This document shows positions 13,516 through 26,460 of a stretch of DNA of 64,000 nt, one piece after another (position 1 is the stretch's first letter; each line of letters begins with the position of its first letter). The notes beneath the pieces are model-generated. The model did no database searches and was not told where the DNA came from. It saw nothing but the letters and a program-made list of their open reading frames with translations. Location of the stretch: assembly GCA_002794735.1 (NCBI GenBank), contig NBAZ01000009.1, forward strand, positions 1,116,001-1,180,000, written 5' to 3'. The position numbers and the translations under genes are program-made. Source of the stretch: Pyrrhoderma lamaoense (taxonomy: Eukaryota > Basidiomycota > Agaricomycetes > Hymenochaetales > Hymenochaetaceae).

Positions 13516-14853
13516 TTTTAGAGCCTACATTAGGAGGGGAAGCACACGTGGAGTGGTCCCAGGCGGAGGAAGCATGCGAGAGGGGAAATGAGAGAGTGGT
13601 GTCAATAGTTGGGCATGTCTATCTGAACTAGTTCGTTGATGAGTCAGAGTCACGGGTGATCTAGGGGAAGCAACTGGTGTCTCATAGACCTGCATCATTG
13701 TCGAGAAAATGAAGAGGGATCAAAGTGAAGATACTCGACTTTGAGAGAATTTCGAAGGAAAGAATTATTTCGAGGAAATATCGTCTCTGGATGAAGGGGA
13801 GAGATGTGTGGATCTTCAAGTGATAGAGCAGTTATATTTATATAATTTGGGAATGATTGTCCTTCATTAGAGACGAGTCAATAAGGGTGTACTGGTTGAG
13901 CAGTGATAATAGAACCAATACGGAAGAAAGACTTTCGATCAAGCTTCTCGGCCATAATCCAGCAAATTGTTTCCGTAGATATTACGCATCATAAGGAGTT
14001 TTAGTATGTAAACGCTATTAGAATGCTGGACAGGCCCATGCAGGTCATTGTTTCATGCCAGGTGAACCAAAATTACAGTAATGATCAGACAAAAGAATTG
14101 GGTACAAAGGATCGCTAGATCGGGGGTAAGGAAGTTGTTGAAAATACCGCCAGAAGAAGTGTACGCATACGACTGACTTGGTGACACGGAAGACCGTAAC
14201 AAAGTTCTGAGATCTGAGTAGATAGAGATAATAAGTGCTTGAAGCGATGCGGAACAATTGAGTGTGCGAAGGACCCAGGGAGGCGCCCGAATGCTTCGGT
14301 AGCACACCGCGCGTGCCTGCTGTAGATGCATTCCTACGAGCTTAGTAAGCAACATCTCTCTATTGTCTGATCACCAAGGCGGAAATGTAAGTGAAGTGAT
14401 CATGAAGTTTTTTTTCTGAATTTTCAAATCGATACTTTCCCTTAGAAGGCCATAAGCACCCTAACATCTAGTCCAATTTCAGAGCACCACTTGGCCACAA
14501 TACCTAGGAGCAATGCCACCAGACCCCTAACTACTTTGACCTTCCTTTTTAGGTACTTACTGCATCACTGTTTGTATATTAGTGTTGAAAAGTCACTGTG
14601 AACTGCATAATGGTTATCCATCTGTATAATTTAATCACGCAGATGATAATAAATAAACGTCCCATATTCTACCTTGAAATAATTAGTGTCAAGGCAATAA
14701 TTGCGTTAACACATTCAATAAGATTTCTTGACTCAGTGTGACCTGTTTCTCGCTTACTTCATACGCTCATTGATGGGCAATGGATTACACCCATATCGGG
14801 AAAGGGGTACCGTCTAGGTAGACTTCTCTCATCTTCTTCTGAGCCTATTCACG
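13516..14853. other. Intergenic region
   Basis: Divergent spacer holding the promoters of the minus-strand hypothetical gene and of ARL8. A Ser/Thr-rich reading frame (about 13700-13530, minus) could be a leader exon of the hypothetical gene. A minus-strand open frame at 14053-14355 has no supporting signature. Confidence 0.4.
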
Positions 14854-16677
14854 ATGTCATTCTTTGTCAACATCTTTCAATGGCTTGCTAGCTTTTTCTT
14901 TTCGAAAAATGCTGAAATCTGCGTTGTAGGCCTCCAAGTGCGTTCCTCTTCTAACTCGGAGAAGTGTTATCATTGTCTAGCCTAGACGCATCTAAATCAT
15001 TCCCCTGCGCAGGCTTCTGGAAAGACATCATTCGTCAATGTACTCGGTTCAGGACAGGTTCATCATCCTTTGCCACACGTTATTCTGAATATTATTGTAA
15101 TTTACGCTTCCTTAGTGGTCAGAAGACGTTATCCCGACTGTGGCATTCAACCTGAGAAAGGTTCGCAAAGGAAATGTTACAATGCGTATATGGGACGTAG
15201 CAGGTATGTACGAATGCTCCGCTTAATAACTTGAGGGAAGTGTTAACAGATTTTGAACGTCTGTGACGTCTTTGTTGGTGTGATCAAGGCCAGCCGAAAT
15301 TTCGCTCAATGTGGGAACGGTACTGCAAAGGAAATGATGCTATCGTGTACGCGATGTCCTAGTCTTTTTGTTTTCATATTCTCAATCTTAGTGTGTCTGA
15401 CTGCTCTCGGCAACGTTACACACCACAGATTTGTGGTTGACTCGACCGATGTACGCAACGTTTCCGTCCTTCTGACATACGACATCTCATCACTACTTAC
15501 TTCCTTTGATTTCCTCTTTCTGATTATATTCGTCTTGGTTTCTTATTGTCAATCACCTCTGATGGCGTCAAATATCTTACGATGAGGAAATTTCCACTAA
15601 CCCTCGGATGAACATCGACATTTGACATTTGTACTGCGGTGCATTTGTTATTGACAGAAGGATACATTTGATGTTGCTAGGTTTGAACTACACACACTCC
15701 TCTCAAGCACCCAACTCCAAGGGGTTCCCCTCCTCGTGGTACGTGTCAGACCCGGAAATTCCTCTCTTGAAGAGGCTCTGGTTATCTTATACACAGCCTC
15801 TCACTGAGATACTCCATACTCCGATGATTTTTTCACTAGCTCGGAAACAAAAGTGATCTCAAGCATCTCTCACCTGCATCGGTGCAAGAACTTATCGCCG
15901 CTCTGTATGTGCTCCTATTCACATATTTTGACTGTTCGCCTGGGCACTCACGGATCTTTTCCCTGACCACATCGTTTGATCTGAGACAGACAACTAGACA
16001 AAATCCAGGATCGTACCGTCTCAGTATGTTTACTTTCCACTCGTTCATTTGCTGAGTTTCTTACGTGCTAACTCCTCGGTTCTAGTGTTATTCAGTAAGT
16101 GTTTATTATGGAATGTACCTTATTACAAGTCTAAATTCCACTTCAAGTGCTCAATGAAGGAACAGCATAACCTGTGCGTCTTCCTTTTCACCCTTCCTAA
16201 ATTTGTATGACCCAAAGCGATGTTTTCTGACATCTTTCTCATTAATTTTGTTTGTTTGTTCTCTGCGATCTCCTGTGGAAAATGGTATGGAATGGAACAC
16301 GATAACACCCTTTTCCGTGATCCATCACCTTTATTTGACTGCCGCCTATGGCGTTGTGGTTGATGCTTCCGGCATTGCCTATGTTTTCGACTTGGTGGGG
16401 TATTCGGGTTGTGTTTGTACCGGATCGGACCGGATCCGACGATGCGTGTTTTTTGCTCCGGAATTTGTGTGCCGCGTTTTTCGACACCGACACATCCGCT
16501 TTGATTTATTGCCACATATCATCTGGGTTTGGCTCCATTCAATGCATGACTCTGCTCCACAATTATGACTCGTACATTCATATATTGAACTTGCCTTTTT
16601 CTGATCACTGTCTCTGCTCCGTTGCACTGTCTCACAGGGATATCATTATCCAATGGTTGTCAGAGCGCGGGCACTGA
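14854..16677 (+). CDS. ARL8: ARL8-type ADP-ribosylation factor-like GTPase
   Basis: Small GTPase; ARL8 family members act on lysosome/vacuole membranes in trafficking. Exons in order encode [16 protein letters not shown] with EICVVGLQ; then [15 protein letters not shown] (P-loop GxxxxGKT, about 15012); then [20 protein letters not shown] with [70 protein letters not shown] (NKxD motif, about 15842); RTVS; CYS; and [12 protein letters not shown] ending in TGA. The order and spacing match ARL8 throughout. The amphipathic N-terminus, instead of an Arf Gly2, is also an ARL8 trait. About ten introns. The short exon for the usual ISxK stretch between CYS and DIIIQW (16098-16635) was not located. 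No frame break seen. Confidence 0.9.
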
Positions 16678-18356
16678 TCCATTACCATGAACCCTTCATC
16701 CCTTGTTTCCCGGTCTCCACCCTGCTTTACGAATTCACCTTTAATCTAGAATTTTCAACATGTTTCCCATGATTTATTATCTGCAACTGCCTTTTTGTAC
16801 TCATGTATTTTACTTCCTACTTTACGTGGTCTCTTCAGAATTCATCTACAACGTACATGTAAAAAGCAATTCAATTTCAGTTGTTATCTTTATTACACTT
16901 TTTTTGGAAGTGAATAATAGAAACTTCAATCTACCTTTAATGAGATCTATGGTTTATAATGATATGTACTTTTATAACCCGGGTACAGTTACTGAATTGT
17001 ATCTGGCTGGGAAGGTAGTTGATGAGTTGCTTGTTGATATTAAACTATAAAAGATTGGGTGGGCATGTTCTGGCTTAACAACCCAGATAGAAGTCCACTA
17101 TCCAAATATTGTATTACGCAAAGAGTCACAGTTCTTGTAGTTGAGAATAGCGATAATAAGCTTGCGCCGCATAGCATGCGAGTTAACAACCACATCAAAG
17201 CGTGGCTCAAAGTTATTCACAAATGAACGAAGAAAAAAGTGAGAGCTGGCAGGGTTTTCTTCGCTAGTATCTATACAGCCATGCGGAACCCAGTTTGTAC
17301 ATAAAAAACTCGTGGACTTTTTTGTCCTCATGCCTTTACTCATTTTCATCAATAAATTGAAATCGGGATTGAGAAGCCAAAGAGATGAGTATTTCCCACG
17401 CCATCGTGCATCATTAGTCAATTAACAACTAGAACTAAAGTTAAATTGATAAATATGCTCAGGTGGGTATACGAAAGGATACCAGGTACTAGTACATGAG
17501 TATGCTTCCTCATTCTCAGGCTAGAAATTTTTGAAAAAGCGCATGTCGCTTATGGTTCCTGGCGTCCTTTCGTATACCCACTTGCTTTACTCGGTGTTGA
17601 ACAAAAGATAATTAGGACTGTATATGTGTATGTCACAGGGTTCTGTAAGAACACTCATTTACCCCAAACCCATACGCAGCACAAGAAGTAGCTTAACTTA
17701 TAGTGATAACAGAGGAAGATTAACTACGATCTCTGAAAAAAAGACAAGAAGCCTCCTCACAAAACAAGTGATATCCGGTGTAGTTTTCAAAGACGTCTGA
17801 GTTTCGTCTGTTAGCTAAAGAATTTTTGACTCGCTGTCTATCACTTGTGTTGCACATAAGCCAGCTGATCACACTCTCCTAGTATCAAGCCTAAATTGAT
17901 GCTACTGCCTTATTAATGAGAAGTTTACTGACTATTAAATTAATTCATGTATCCCTTTAAGTCTGTCCCGCCTATCATATACGAGAAATACAATCATATT
18001 CTTCAAGGGTAATGTACTCATCACCATCCGTGTAGGTATCTGAAGGGTATTGGATACAATGAAAAGAGTTGTGGCTGTGAGAAAGATGGTCCAATATTAA
18101 TGAATTTTGGTTTTGCAAGTCTTAGCCTGTTGGGGAGCCACAAATTTTTGGAACGATCATGTGATGAACGCGAAACAAAGTTGAAGTTGAGATTGGGTGG
18201 CCAAACAGAGACCAAACAAGGCTAGCCATTGTACAGTGCTGTTGCCTCGTGTCTCCTCTTTCTATTTGAACATCCACAAGCGACAAGGTTAGGCACGGCG
18301 TTAGGCCAAGCCTTCAATTCTCTCTTTCCCGTCTTCGAGACTCTCATTTACCACAA
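16678..18356. other. Intergenic region with one hairpin
   Basis: AT-rich spacer between ARL8 and the Polo kinase. The only structure seen is the inverted repeat at 17461-17583, listed separately. Confidence 0.5.
17461..17583. repeat. Short inverted repeat / hairpin element
   Basis: Arms 17461-17486 and 17558-17583 are reverse complements at 23 of 26 positions; both contain the core GGGTATACGAAAGGA or its complement. The loop is about 71 bases. No clear target-site duplication. Compatible with a small MITE remnant or a hairpin transcript. Confidence 0.7.
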
Positions 18357-21080
18357 ATGGCTGCTCACGTTCAGTATCAGCAAATGCGCGATGCCCTCCC
18401 TCAAGTCGCCTCTCGTCGACCGTTCTCAAATACAGGAAACCAATTGCCTTCAGCGCAGGCCGCTCCAAGCTCGCCACCGAAACCTCAAAAACAAGGAACG
18501 TCCCCGCCTCTCCCAAGACAGAACACTAAAACGGCCCCACCTTCACCACCACAAGTCATTCGAGACAATTTGCACTCAGTATCTTACAAGCGAGTAGGAT
18601 TTTTGGGCGAGGTGCGGTACTCTGTATAACTCATACTGAGCTATGTGTGGCTCACTATTTTTACTCTTACCTAAGGGGGGTTTTGCTCGAGTCTATGAGG
18701 TTGCGGATCGTGCAGGCGTTCGCCAAGCTATCAAGGTAGTTACTAAGGATTCTCTGAAAACGAAGAAAGCTAAAACAAAGGCTCGTGGCTCATTCTATTA
18801 TGTCATTCCTCGGCGCTAAGACTAACTAACTACTGTACAGTTGTATGCAGAAATCAAAATCCATCGTTCGCTGGAACACCCTAACATTGTTCGATTTGGA
18901 GATTGTTTTGAAGACACTGAGAATGTATACATGACTCTCGAATTGTGTGAAGCCGGCTCGCTCATGGACATGCTCCGACGCCGAAAACGCTTTACAGAGC
19001 CAGAGTCTCGCTTTTTTATGATCCAGCTTATCGGTGCTTGCCATTACATGCACTCACACCAAGTCATCCACAGGGATCTCAAATTGGGTAATTTATTCCT
19101 TGACCATGATATGAATGTTAAAGTGGGGGACTTTGGGCTTGCAGCACTAATTGAAAATCCTGGGGAGAGGAAGAAAACTATCTGTGGTACTCCAAATTAT
19201 ATTGCCCCAGAGGTGTTGTTTGATACTGCGAATGGACACAGTTTTGAGGTCGACACATGGTCAATTGGAGTTATTCTATACACTCTTGTCGTTGGCCGGC
19301 CTCCATTCCAAACCAAAGAGGTTAAGACCATATACAAGTAAGTCTCACTTTAAGGTGATCCAATTCAACCCAAATCTAACATATTGATAGTCGTATTCGA
19401 AACAACGAATACGATTTTCCCCAAGAACGCCCGGTGTCTGTAGACGTCCAAGATTTGATCTCTCAAATACTAACTCGCGATCCCTCTGCTCGCCCTTCAT
19501 TACATGAAATTGTTGATCATGAATTTTTCACGGAAGGCATTGTTCCGGGTTACATTCCTAGAACGGCTCAAGATCGTGCTCCTGACTTCAAGCATGTATC
19601 CCGTGCTACTTCCAAATTAAATCTTGAGCGCCTTCGGAGACGGGCGATGCTTGATGACGAAGATGAAGTAGCTGATGGACCAAACGTCACTGCAAACATG
19701 AGCAGAAACAAATCTATCGTTGGTAACACTACTGCCGGTATGAACGCTTTGGCTTCAAGTGCAACGCTTGCACAACAGGAGAGAGAATTCCAACGTGCTG
19801 TTCAGCCAGGCTCCCCCATCTCTGCACTGCTCGGGGCTGCTCGTCAACCTCTTATGATGGCGTCCGCTAATGCCAGTGGCAGAGAGCGAGAACAACCACT
19901 TATTCGCAAGTTGCAAGCTGTGGCAAAGGAAGGGAGATCATTAAACGAGAACCGAGCCTCGGCGTTAGGTAAGGCCACTACAGGACATGGTCGTGGATAC
20001 GACCTTCAAGACATCGAGGAAGAGGGAGACGAGCCCGAAACTAAAGAGGAAGCGTTCATGCGCCGTAAAGAACTCGAGGCTCAGAAGGCACGCATCGTTG
20101 CACAAATGACATGTGAACCCTCTGCGAATGCTTTGAGACAAGCTGCCGAAATGGATGAGATGGAAAATATACCTCCTCCATCAAAAAGGCAGGACAAAGC
20201 AAAGAGAGGTACAGACCTGACAAAGGAGATGCGCACCTCGACACTCTCGTCTTCCTCATCTACAAAAATGCAAGGCTTTGATGCTGTTGCACACACTCTA
20301 GGACTTGCGTTTGATGCGAGGGCCCGAGGGAAGCTTTTTAGAGATCCCAAGTCAGATGTCAACCTACCAGATGCTAAGGTTTTTATTGTGTCTTGGGTGG
20401 ATTACTGTAACAAGTACGGAATGGGGTACGCACTTACTGATGGTACGGTTGGGGTGCACTTCAATGATAGCACTTCGATCATCCTTTCCCCCGATAAAGA
20501 GTAGGCTTCCTTACTTTTTCATATCACAACTCAAGAGTTTATTAATTTCTTATTTAGTCATGTTGACTATATCACTTCAAAACATGGTGGTTCTGGGTAT
20601 GCTCGTCGGAGTTTCCTCGTCAAAGAATACGAGTCAGACGTTAAAAGCAAGGTATACTTACTGAAGCATTTCGAACGTTACATCATGGATAGACTATACG
20701 GTGAATACACCTTCACTTTCGAGGATCTCGATCGCACGCGTGGTATGGACTTTGTGCAGAAGTATCTTCGCATGAAGCACGTTATTGTTTTCAAGCTAAG
20801 CAACGACAACCTACAGTTTAACTTCTACGACCATACGAAAGTCATTTTATCAAGTCAAGGCCTACTAGTGACTCATATCAACAAGGACTATGAGTTGACC
20901 CGCTGGAGCTTATCAGAGTTGATGATGCGATCTTTAAGGCCATCAGATGACCCTGTAGAAGCCAAGTTTGTACACAAGTTGGTGGACAAACTGAAGTACT
21001 GCAAGGAAGTATTGTGTTCAATCAAGAATGCCGCTTCCAATGGCGAGCCTTCCTCTCCAGCGGGGAGTGGAAGCGACTGA
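18357..21080 (+). CDS. Polo-like kinase (Cdc5/Plo1 family)
   Basis: Mitotic Ser/Thr kinase for mitotic entry, spindle function and cytokinesis. Five exons (18357-18611, 18676-18780, 18841-19337, 19391-20500, 20558-21080) join without frame error to about 829 codons. A Pro/Ser-rich N-terminus precedes the Gly loop, split by intron 1 ([13 protein letters not shown]). Then come the catalytic Lys in [13 protein letters not shown] (about 197), DFG (217-219) and the T-loop Thr in [12 protein letters not shown] (about 233), the Polo activation site. The C-terminal half carries two polo boxes: [20 protein letters not shown] in the first, and [10 protein letters not shown] in the second, whose His and Lys match the phosphopeptide-pincer residues. 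Intron 2 (18781-18840) uses a GC donor. Upstream ATGs are possible, but this start gives a typical length. Confidence 0.97.
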
Positions 21081-21792
21081 ACCATAGTCTTCTTTATCCT
21101 ATCCATTTCGGAGACTTTCGTTTTCCTCTTTTTCTTTCTTTCTTTCTTTGTGTCATTTCCCTGTACTTGTTTCATGATCTTTCCCCTTGCTACTTGGTAT
21201 GGTGTCCAGCGTTAGGCTGTTCATCATCTCTTTCCATTGCTATAGCATATCAGCATTTATCAATTCCCCTTGTGTTCTGAGTTATCTGTCACGAACTGTC
21301 TTCATCATAGCCGAGCTGCTGTAAACTGTACACGAGGTACATATAGTGTTTATTTCTTCTCTGTCGTCTACTTTTCATTTATTCACCTTTTCCTAAACTT
21401 CACTGTGTTTTATTCTTCGTCCTCCTGCGTTGGATCAACGTCATCTGTAACGATAAGCTCACGTACTACCGCTTTTTATTTATCTCTTTCACTGCCTTCT
21501 TTTTTCCTCTGATATCGGTTATTGGTTGGAACGGCATCAGGCTCTTCCGTCTTGTCCTGGTTTACTAGTAATAGATTGTGACTACGCACTCACTCTATAA
21601 ATGATTAATTCAATTACAAGATTTGCAAGGGTCTTTGATCCTTAGATCAGTCACGTGAGATACTCCACTTTGATCCGTACCCACAACTAGACCTCTGCAA
21701 TATAAACCGATATTCATGGTGCCATATACGCATCACATTCGAGTCCACAGGTCACCATATGTTCAAGTTGTTTACAAAAAGTATACAATGTA
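21081..21792. other. Intergenic region, CT-rich
   Basis: Starts with a strongly pyrimidine-rich stretch (about 21095-21500), likely the Polo kinase 3' UTR/terminator area and then the promoter of the RING gene. No exon seen. Confidence 0.5.
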
Positions 21793-24700
21793 ATGGCTAG
21801 TTCTTCACATTCAAAACTCTACAACGGTCGAGTCGTAAGATCTGCCTCCCCTAATGGATCAATGTCAACCAATTCGAGAGTAGCGGAATCAGTACAGGTC
21901 GCTCCATACTTGACGCATATAATAAGGCACCACGGTAAGAACGACTCATGAAGTTAGATATGTAAAGGTTTTCTGAATTCAATATGATTTAGGGCAAGTT
22001 ACTTTGATACCCCCAGAGAACTCTGGAAGGATTCGGAAGCCGAAGTCAAGGAAAAACTTGAAGCAGTTTGAGTCTTTTCGAGCGAGTGGTTCGGGCCTTT
22101 CTTCTGGGTCATCTAATGGTGGATCGAGAACAAGGGATACAGGGGATGTGAGACCGAGGCCTGCATCGTCATTGGGTACTGTTAGAGTTACAGGGAGTGC
22201 AGAAGGTGGTAGGATTGGGGAGAATGGGCGTATCAGAAATAATGAAATGAGACAACGTTCTCAGGTACGGGTTAGACCGATTTCTTCATCTGGTGAAGTG
22301 TTTGTACCTTTGGAACGTATGAGGGCGTACCATGAAGGTTTGTTTCTTATTTCTCTAGACCTAAACCCTTGATATCTTCTGTATAAATTTGAGGGGCTGT
22401 CAAACTGACAATTATGGATCTTAGATAGTATTCCAGATTTCCCACCACCTTCTTTTGAAGAGGCCGTCAATACAGGCAACTCTTCTGTTCCTTCCGAAGG
22501 ACGATTGGTCTCGGAGAATGTAATATCGAGGCCGGGTAATATTCGTTCGGATTCGAGTCCTGCTTGTTTAGAACAACAAATATCGAACGGATGGACAGTA
22601 ATGCTGCGTCTCCACCTGCGAACCCTGTAGATACAATCAACACGTCCCAGACATCCACAGTGTAGAAGAAATAGGCATTGAACACAGGGAAAGAGAGGTT
22701 AGATCCCCGGTCTCTACTTGTTCATCACATTCGTCAGTTGAGTATCACGGGACTCCAAATCATCCGGGACAATTTCAGTGGGAGGAAGATCGTAAAGCCG
22801 GTCTAAGCTTGGAGGAGAGAGTCAGGCGTGAATTGGAAAGGAGAAGGCTCTCTGAGAGTCTACCTCAAGCCCCACCACTTCAGCTCACTCGAGCCCGAAA
22901 CCGAGTTCGGAATGGAGTTTCTTCTTCGGATAATGACTCGGAGGCTGAAGATAACGAAGACTCCCGATCAGATTTGGGAGGTGAATCCGAGAGTGCTGAT
23001 CATGGAGGCAATAACTCAAGGGATATGAGGGATGTTACTACAGATACGGAGCAATGCAGGAATGATAATAAGAACAATGTTGAAAGTAACCATGAAGTAG
23101 CTTCAGAGGTTCTTGAAGTTACCCCAGGTGGCATATCAGACTCCATGAAGGCCGTCCCGGAGAATATTTCTTCTTCCGAATCCTCAACTGTCTGTCAAAG
23201 ACATGAGGGCGTTCCATCAGACAATGTTGAATCGACTGAGGCAAATACTTCGACTACAGTCATATCAGTTAGCTCAAGGAAGGGGAAGGAAAGAGCCCAC
23301 TCAATATCTACAATAGAGAATGATGTCGGTCCATCGTTTTCAGTGGACAAGTTTATCACACAGCCACCTCAGATATCTCCTGATACGGTATCCATAAGAG
23401 AAGAAAACACTACACGACTCGAAGAACGTGGTGTCTCCTTCTTTGATGAATCGTCTCTCTCGGGTTCATCTTGCGAAAACGACCTCAAATATGAACAAGG
23501 GCTTCGAACACTTAAAGTCCCAGAACAAGCGCAAAAGAACATCTCACAGACCTCAAGTGTATCACGAAGCAATGCGTCTCATATTGTTCCTTGTTCTTCA
23601 ACAATTCAGTCGCATACAAATACCTCAGATATTCCTTTATTCCCAAATAATCGACTGTCCGTCCGCGATCGTATTCTTGCATATGAATCATCAATGAACC
23701 GACCGGTCCCTCCAAAAGATCTTGTTAGACGACCTCCTCCACCTATCCCATCGTCTCACTTGTCACAGATGCCCGCATGGAGCTCAAGTATTGCAGGAAG
23801 AGGCTCTAATATAGATTTTAATACTAATAATTCATCTACACCTTCTTCCGCTACTCGTCGAAGCCTCCGCCACCGCCACCTCCCCGAAGGAAACCTGTGT
23901 TCAGTTCGGAATCCACGAGCGCTTCTTCATTGACACAAACACATATAGACTTGCTGTGACTCGAGAGGAACTTCTACTCCCTGCACGGAGTTTCCTGAAC
24001 CAGAAGCTGTACAACGCAATAATACAGATTCAGAGGACCATTCTACTAATGGCATCCAAATAGATCACATAGAAATGCCGAGTGCCACGTCTCTAATCAT
24101 TTCAGATCAAGACAATCCTGATGTTTTTGATATTCGCGCCGTATCGGGCACCAGGGTAGAAACTCACGAAACAGCAATTGCGTCAGGAAGCTGTCCTGGA
24201 GATGTAGTTGAACCTGGGTCACATCTGCCCCCCGTTGGACAGACGAACCTCTCAGAAAGAATACAAAGACCCGATGTCGTAGAAAGGGGACCTGAAAGAC
24301 AAGAGGATAGAGGCAATGAGGAAGATAGTGGTTCCCATTTCCCTCTTCGAATAAATAGACATCTAAATGTAGATATGTCCATCCCCTCAGTAGTTGATAC
24401 TACTCCGGCCATCCAGAACGAGGATCAATCAGCCAGGCGAGAAGACTCTCCGCCAATCTTAGTTGACAATCCAGTGCCGACGGACCGTCCGCTCGCCCCT
24501 CTATTTACTGGTCCAACTGATCTAGACCTTCTCCTTGCTCGTCTTGAAGATCCTGATTTTACATTTAGTGGTCGGTCATATGATGATCTCTTACTACTCG
24601 AAGAGATAATCGGGCCTGCCATCCGCACCGATATACCAGGTGGTCCTGAGGATATTCTTGATTTACCCCTTGGAAGAGTGGAGGTATTAAGAAGACGAGT

Positions 24701-24978
24701 AACCAAGGATGGAAGGACGAAGCTCAAACTAGGGCTTATGGGGGTTGCTGTTGATAAGTGCGGTATTTGTCTGAGCCAGTTCAAAGAGAATTCAAGTGCT
24801 TGTTTAACACCTTGTCAACATGCGTGAGTATTTATTTTGTGATGAACTATATAATTACTGAATCTGATCTTTCAAATTATATTACAGCTTTCATGGAAGC
24901 TGCATGAAAAGCTGGCTACGGCAGAGCGGAACCTGTCCGTTGTGTAGAACTCGATTACAAGAAGAACTATTAATATAA
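21793..24978 (+). CDS. RING-H2 finger protein, likely E3 ubiquitin ligase (frame-broken)
   Basis: Start ATG at 21793; exon 1 ends HIIRHHG and splices to QVTLIPPENSGRIRKPKSRK (about 21994). A long, Ser/Asn/Glu-rich disordered middle follows, with a charged helix LEERVRRELERRR near 22811 and a polyproline patch near 23875. The last two exons (to 24823, and 24888-24978) form a RING-H2: CGIC, then CQHAFHGSC across the intron, then CPLC, i.e. C-x2-C, C-x-H, H-x2-C, C-x2-C, ending LQEELLI. Such proteins recruit E2 enzymes. No membrane segment. The middle is broken at about 22590, 22662, 23870 and 23950; one added base fixes the first three, and the last is ambiguous. Cellular substrate unknown. Confidence 0.82.
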
Positions 24979-25306
24979 GTTATATGATATCTGGATCCAT
25001 CAATTTCGCATCTGAAAGGGGATGTGTATCTTTTAGAAATGGCACGTCTGTATACCTGTTAAGCGTTAGATAGCCTGAGTGTATCAATCACCTAATCCGC
25101 GACATTATGCATGAAGATAATGGTTCGATAATCTTATGCTTCTGTTATACTTCTGTTTAACTGTTAGTCGAGAAGACTACGCTGAGTATCATTTCATGAC
25201 GTCACTATATAGTCCTTCGCATTTTTTCCCCTTTATATTATTCACAAATGGGCCATGAGAACGCTCAGACCCAGCTCTCTTTCACTCATCAACCATCGTT
25301 GTCATC

Positions 25307-26220
25307 ATGCCTCTATCATTAACGTCTTCGCTGTCCATGTACTCAATTCCACTAGCCTGGTATACCTCCTTTTACCCTATGAATGTCAAGGTTTGAACTT
25401 ATCAAACTTGATACGATTAAAATTCTAATTTCGACTTTTTGTGGCATCACCGTAGTTCGCCCTTATAGACAAAACTATAGGTTATAACAAGTAATGTCTG
25501 CAAATTGATGCCTAGAAGAGACTTCCACTTAAATTACGTGCCATACTAAAGTGTTCAACCTCGTTCGAATACGGCCCGATTGAGAGAGGATCCCTCTGTA
25601 CCAAAGGAAGTCGCAGAAAGAGCAGAAAGACTTGAGGGTGCTCATCTGGTATGATCAGAGCGTTCAAGTTCCTCCGATGATAACTCTCTCACAGTGGGAA
25701 CTATAATGCAGAATGGGAATGAGATACTTCCCTTGTGGATAGGTGCTATCGTAAGAAGTGCCACCTTTTTATATGTTTGACTAATGCAGACCAGTATGAG
25801 TGTACTGTTTCAGTTGGCTGGAAACCAAGCAGGTATAGATAATGAGACCATGAACGTTGCTTCTATTGGCTTGTGCGTTCTGCCGTTCCCTTTTTGACCT
25901 TTTAAGAGGATTTTCATTTTGCATTAATGTGTGCCTACCTTCCCTTAGTATTGTTACGCGTATGCTATATAACTACGTCTATATCAATCAAAAGACTATG
26001 GGAATTAGTTGGATTCGGTATGTACCCTTGTATAACTTTCAGGTGAGGTATTTATAAGAATTATTCATGTGTTTTCAGGACGGCATTATTCTTTACCAGT
26101 CTCTGTGAGTTTGTGTTTTTAGTGTCTATTGCTGACAAATGCTTGGTCACATGAATTTACTTATAGCAAATATTTTCAGCCTTTCCTATGTACCTTTATG
26201 TGAAAGCAGGAATATTCTAA
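25307..26220 (+). CDS. MAPEG-family membrane protein
   Basis: Membrane-associated proteins in eicosanoid and glutathione metabolism (MAPEG) family, small multi-span proteins. Exons encode MPLSLTSSLSMYSIPLAWYT; FALIDKTIGYNN joined to VQPRSNTARLREDPSVPKEV (the N-x-P-R region typical of the family) and AERAERLEGAHL; NYNAEWGNEILPLWIGAI; LAGNQAGIDNETMNVASI; YNYVYINQKTMGISWIR; TALFFTSL; and FPMYLYVKAGIF then TAA at 26218-26220. The ending resembles the family's terminal KAG motif. Splice phases are consistent across the introns checked. Product about 150-160 residues. Fungal MAPEG proteins often lack a proven enzymatic role, so no reaction is assigned. Confidence 0.75.
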
Positions 26221-26460
26221 GGAAAACCAGGATTTAGATACACTTAATGATAAGTTAGTTACATACAAGTACATGCACATATGTATCACAATCACTTTGA
26301 TAAAGAGACATAAACAGGGATACTGCTACAACATATTATGAAGTTAGATGTCTGTCGTAGTATATATTAAGAGATGAGATATTGACATCATTTCAAAGAA
26401 AGGATACTGAACCCATGAAATAAAAGAAGAATCCCTGTATAACCCGTTAACCAAGAATAT

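Noticed and set aside
14053..14355. Two overlapping minus-strand open frames of 86-100 codons
   Set aside because: No family signature, no splice-supported continuation, and composition like the surrounding AT-rich spacer.
16760..17421. Open frames on both strands downstream of ARL8
   Set aside because: Hydrophobic, AT-driven composition and no continuity with neighbouring exons.
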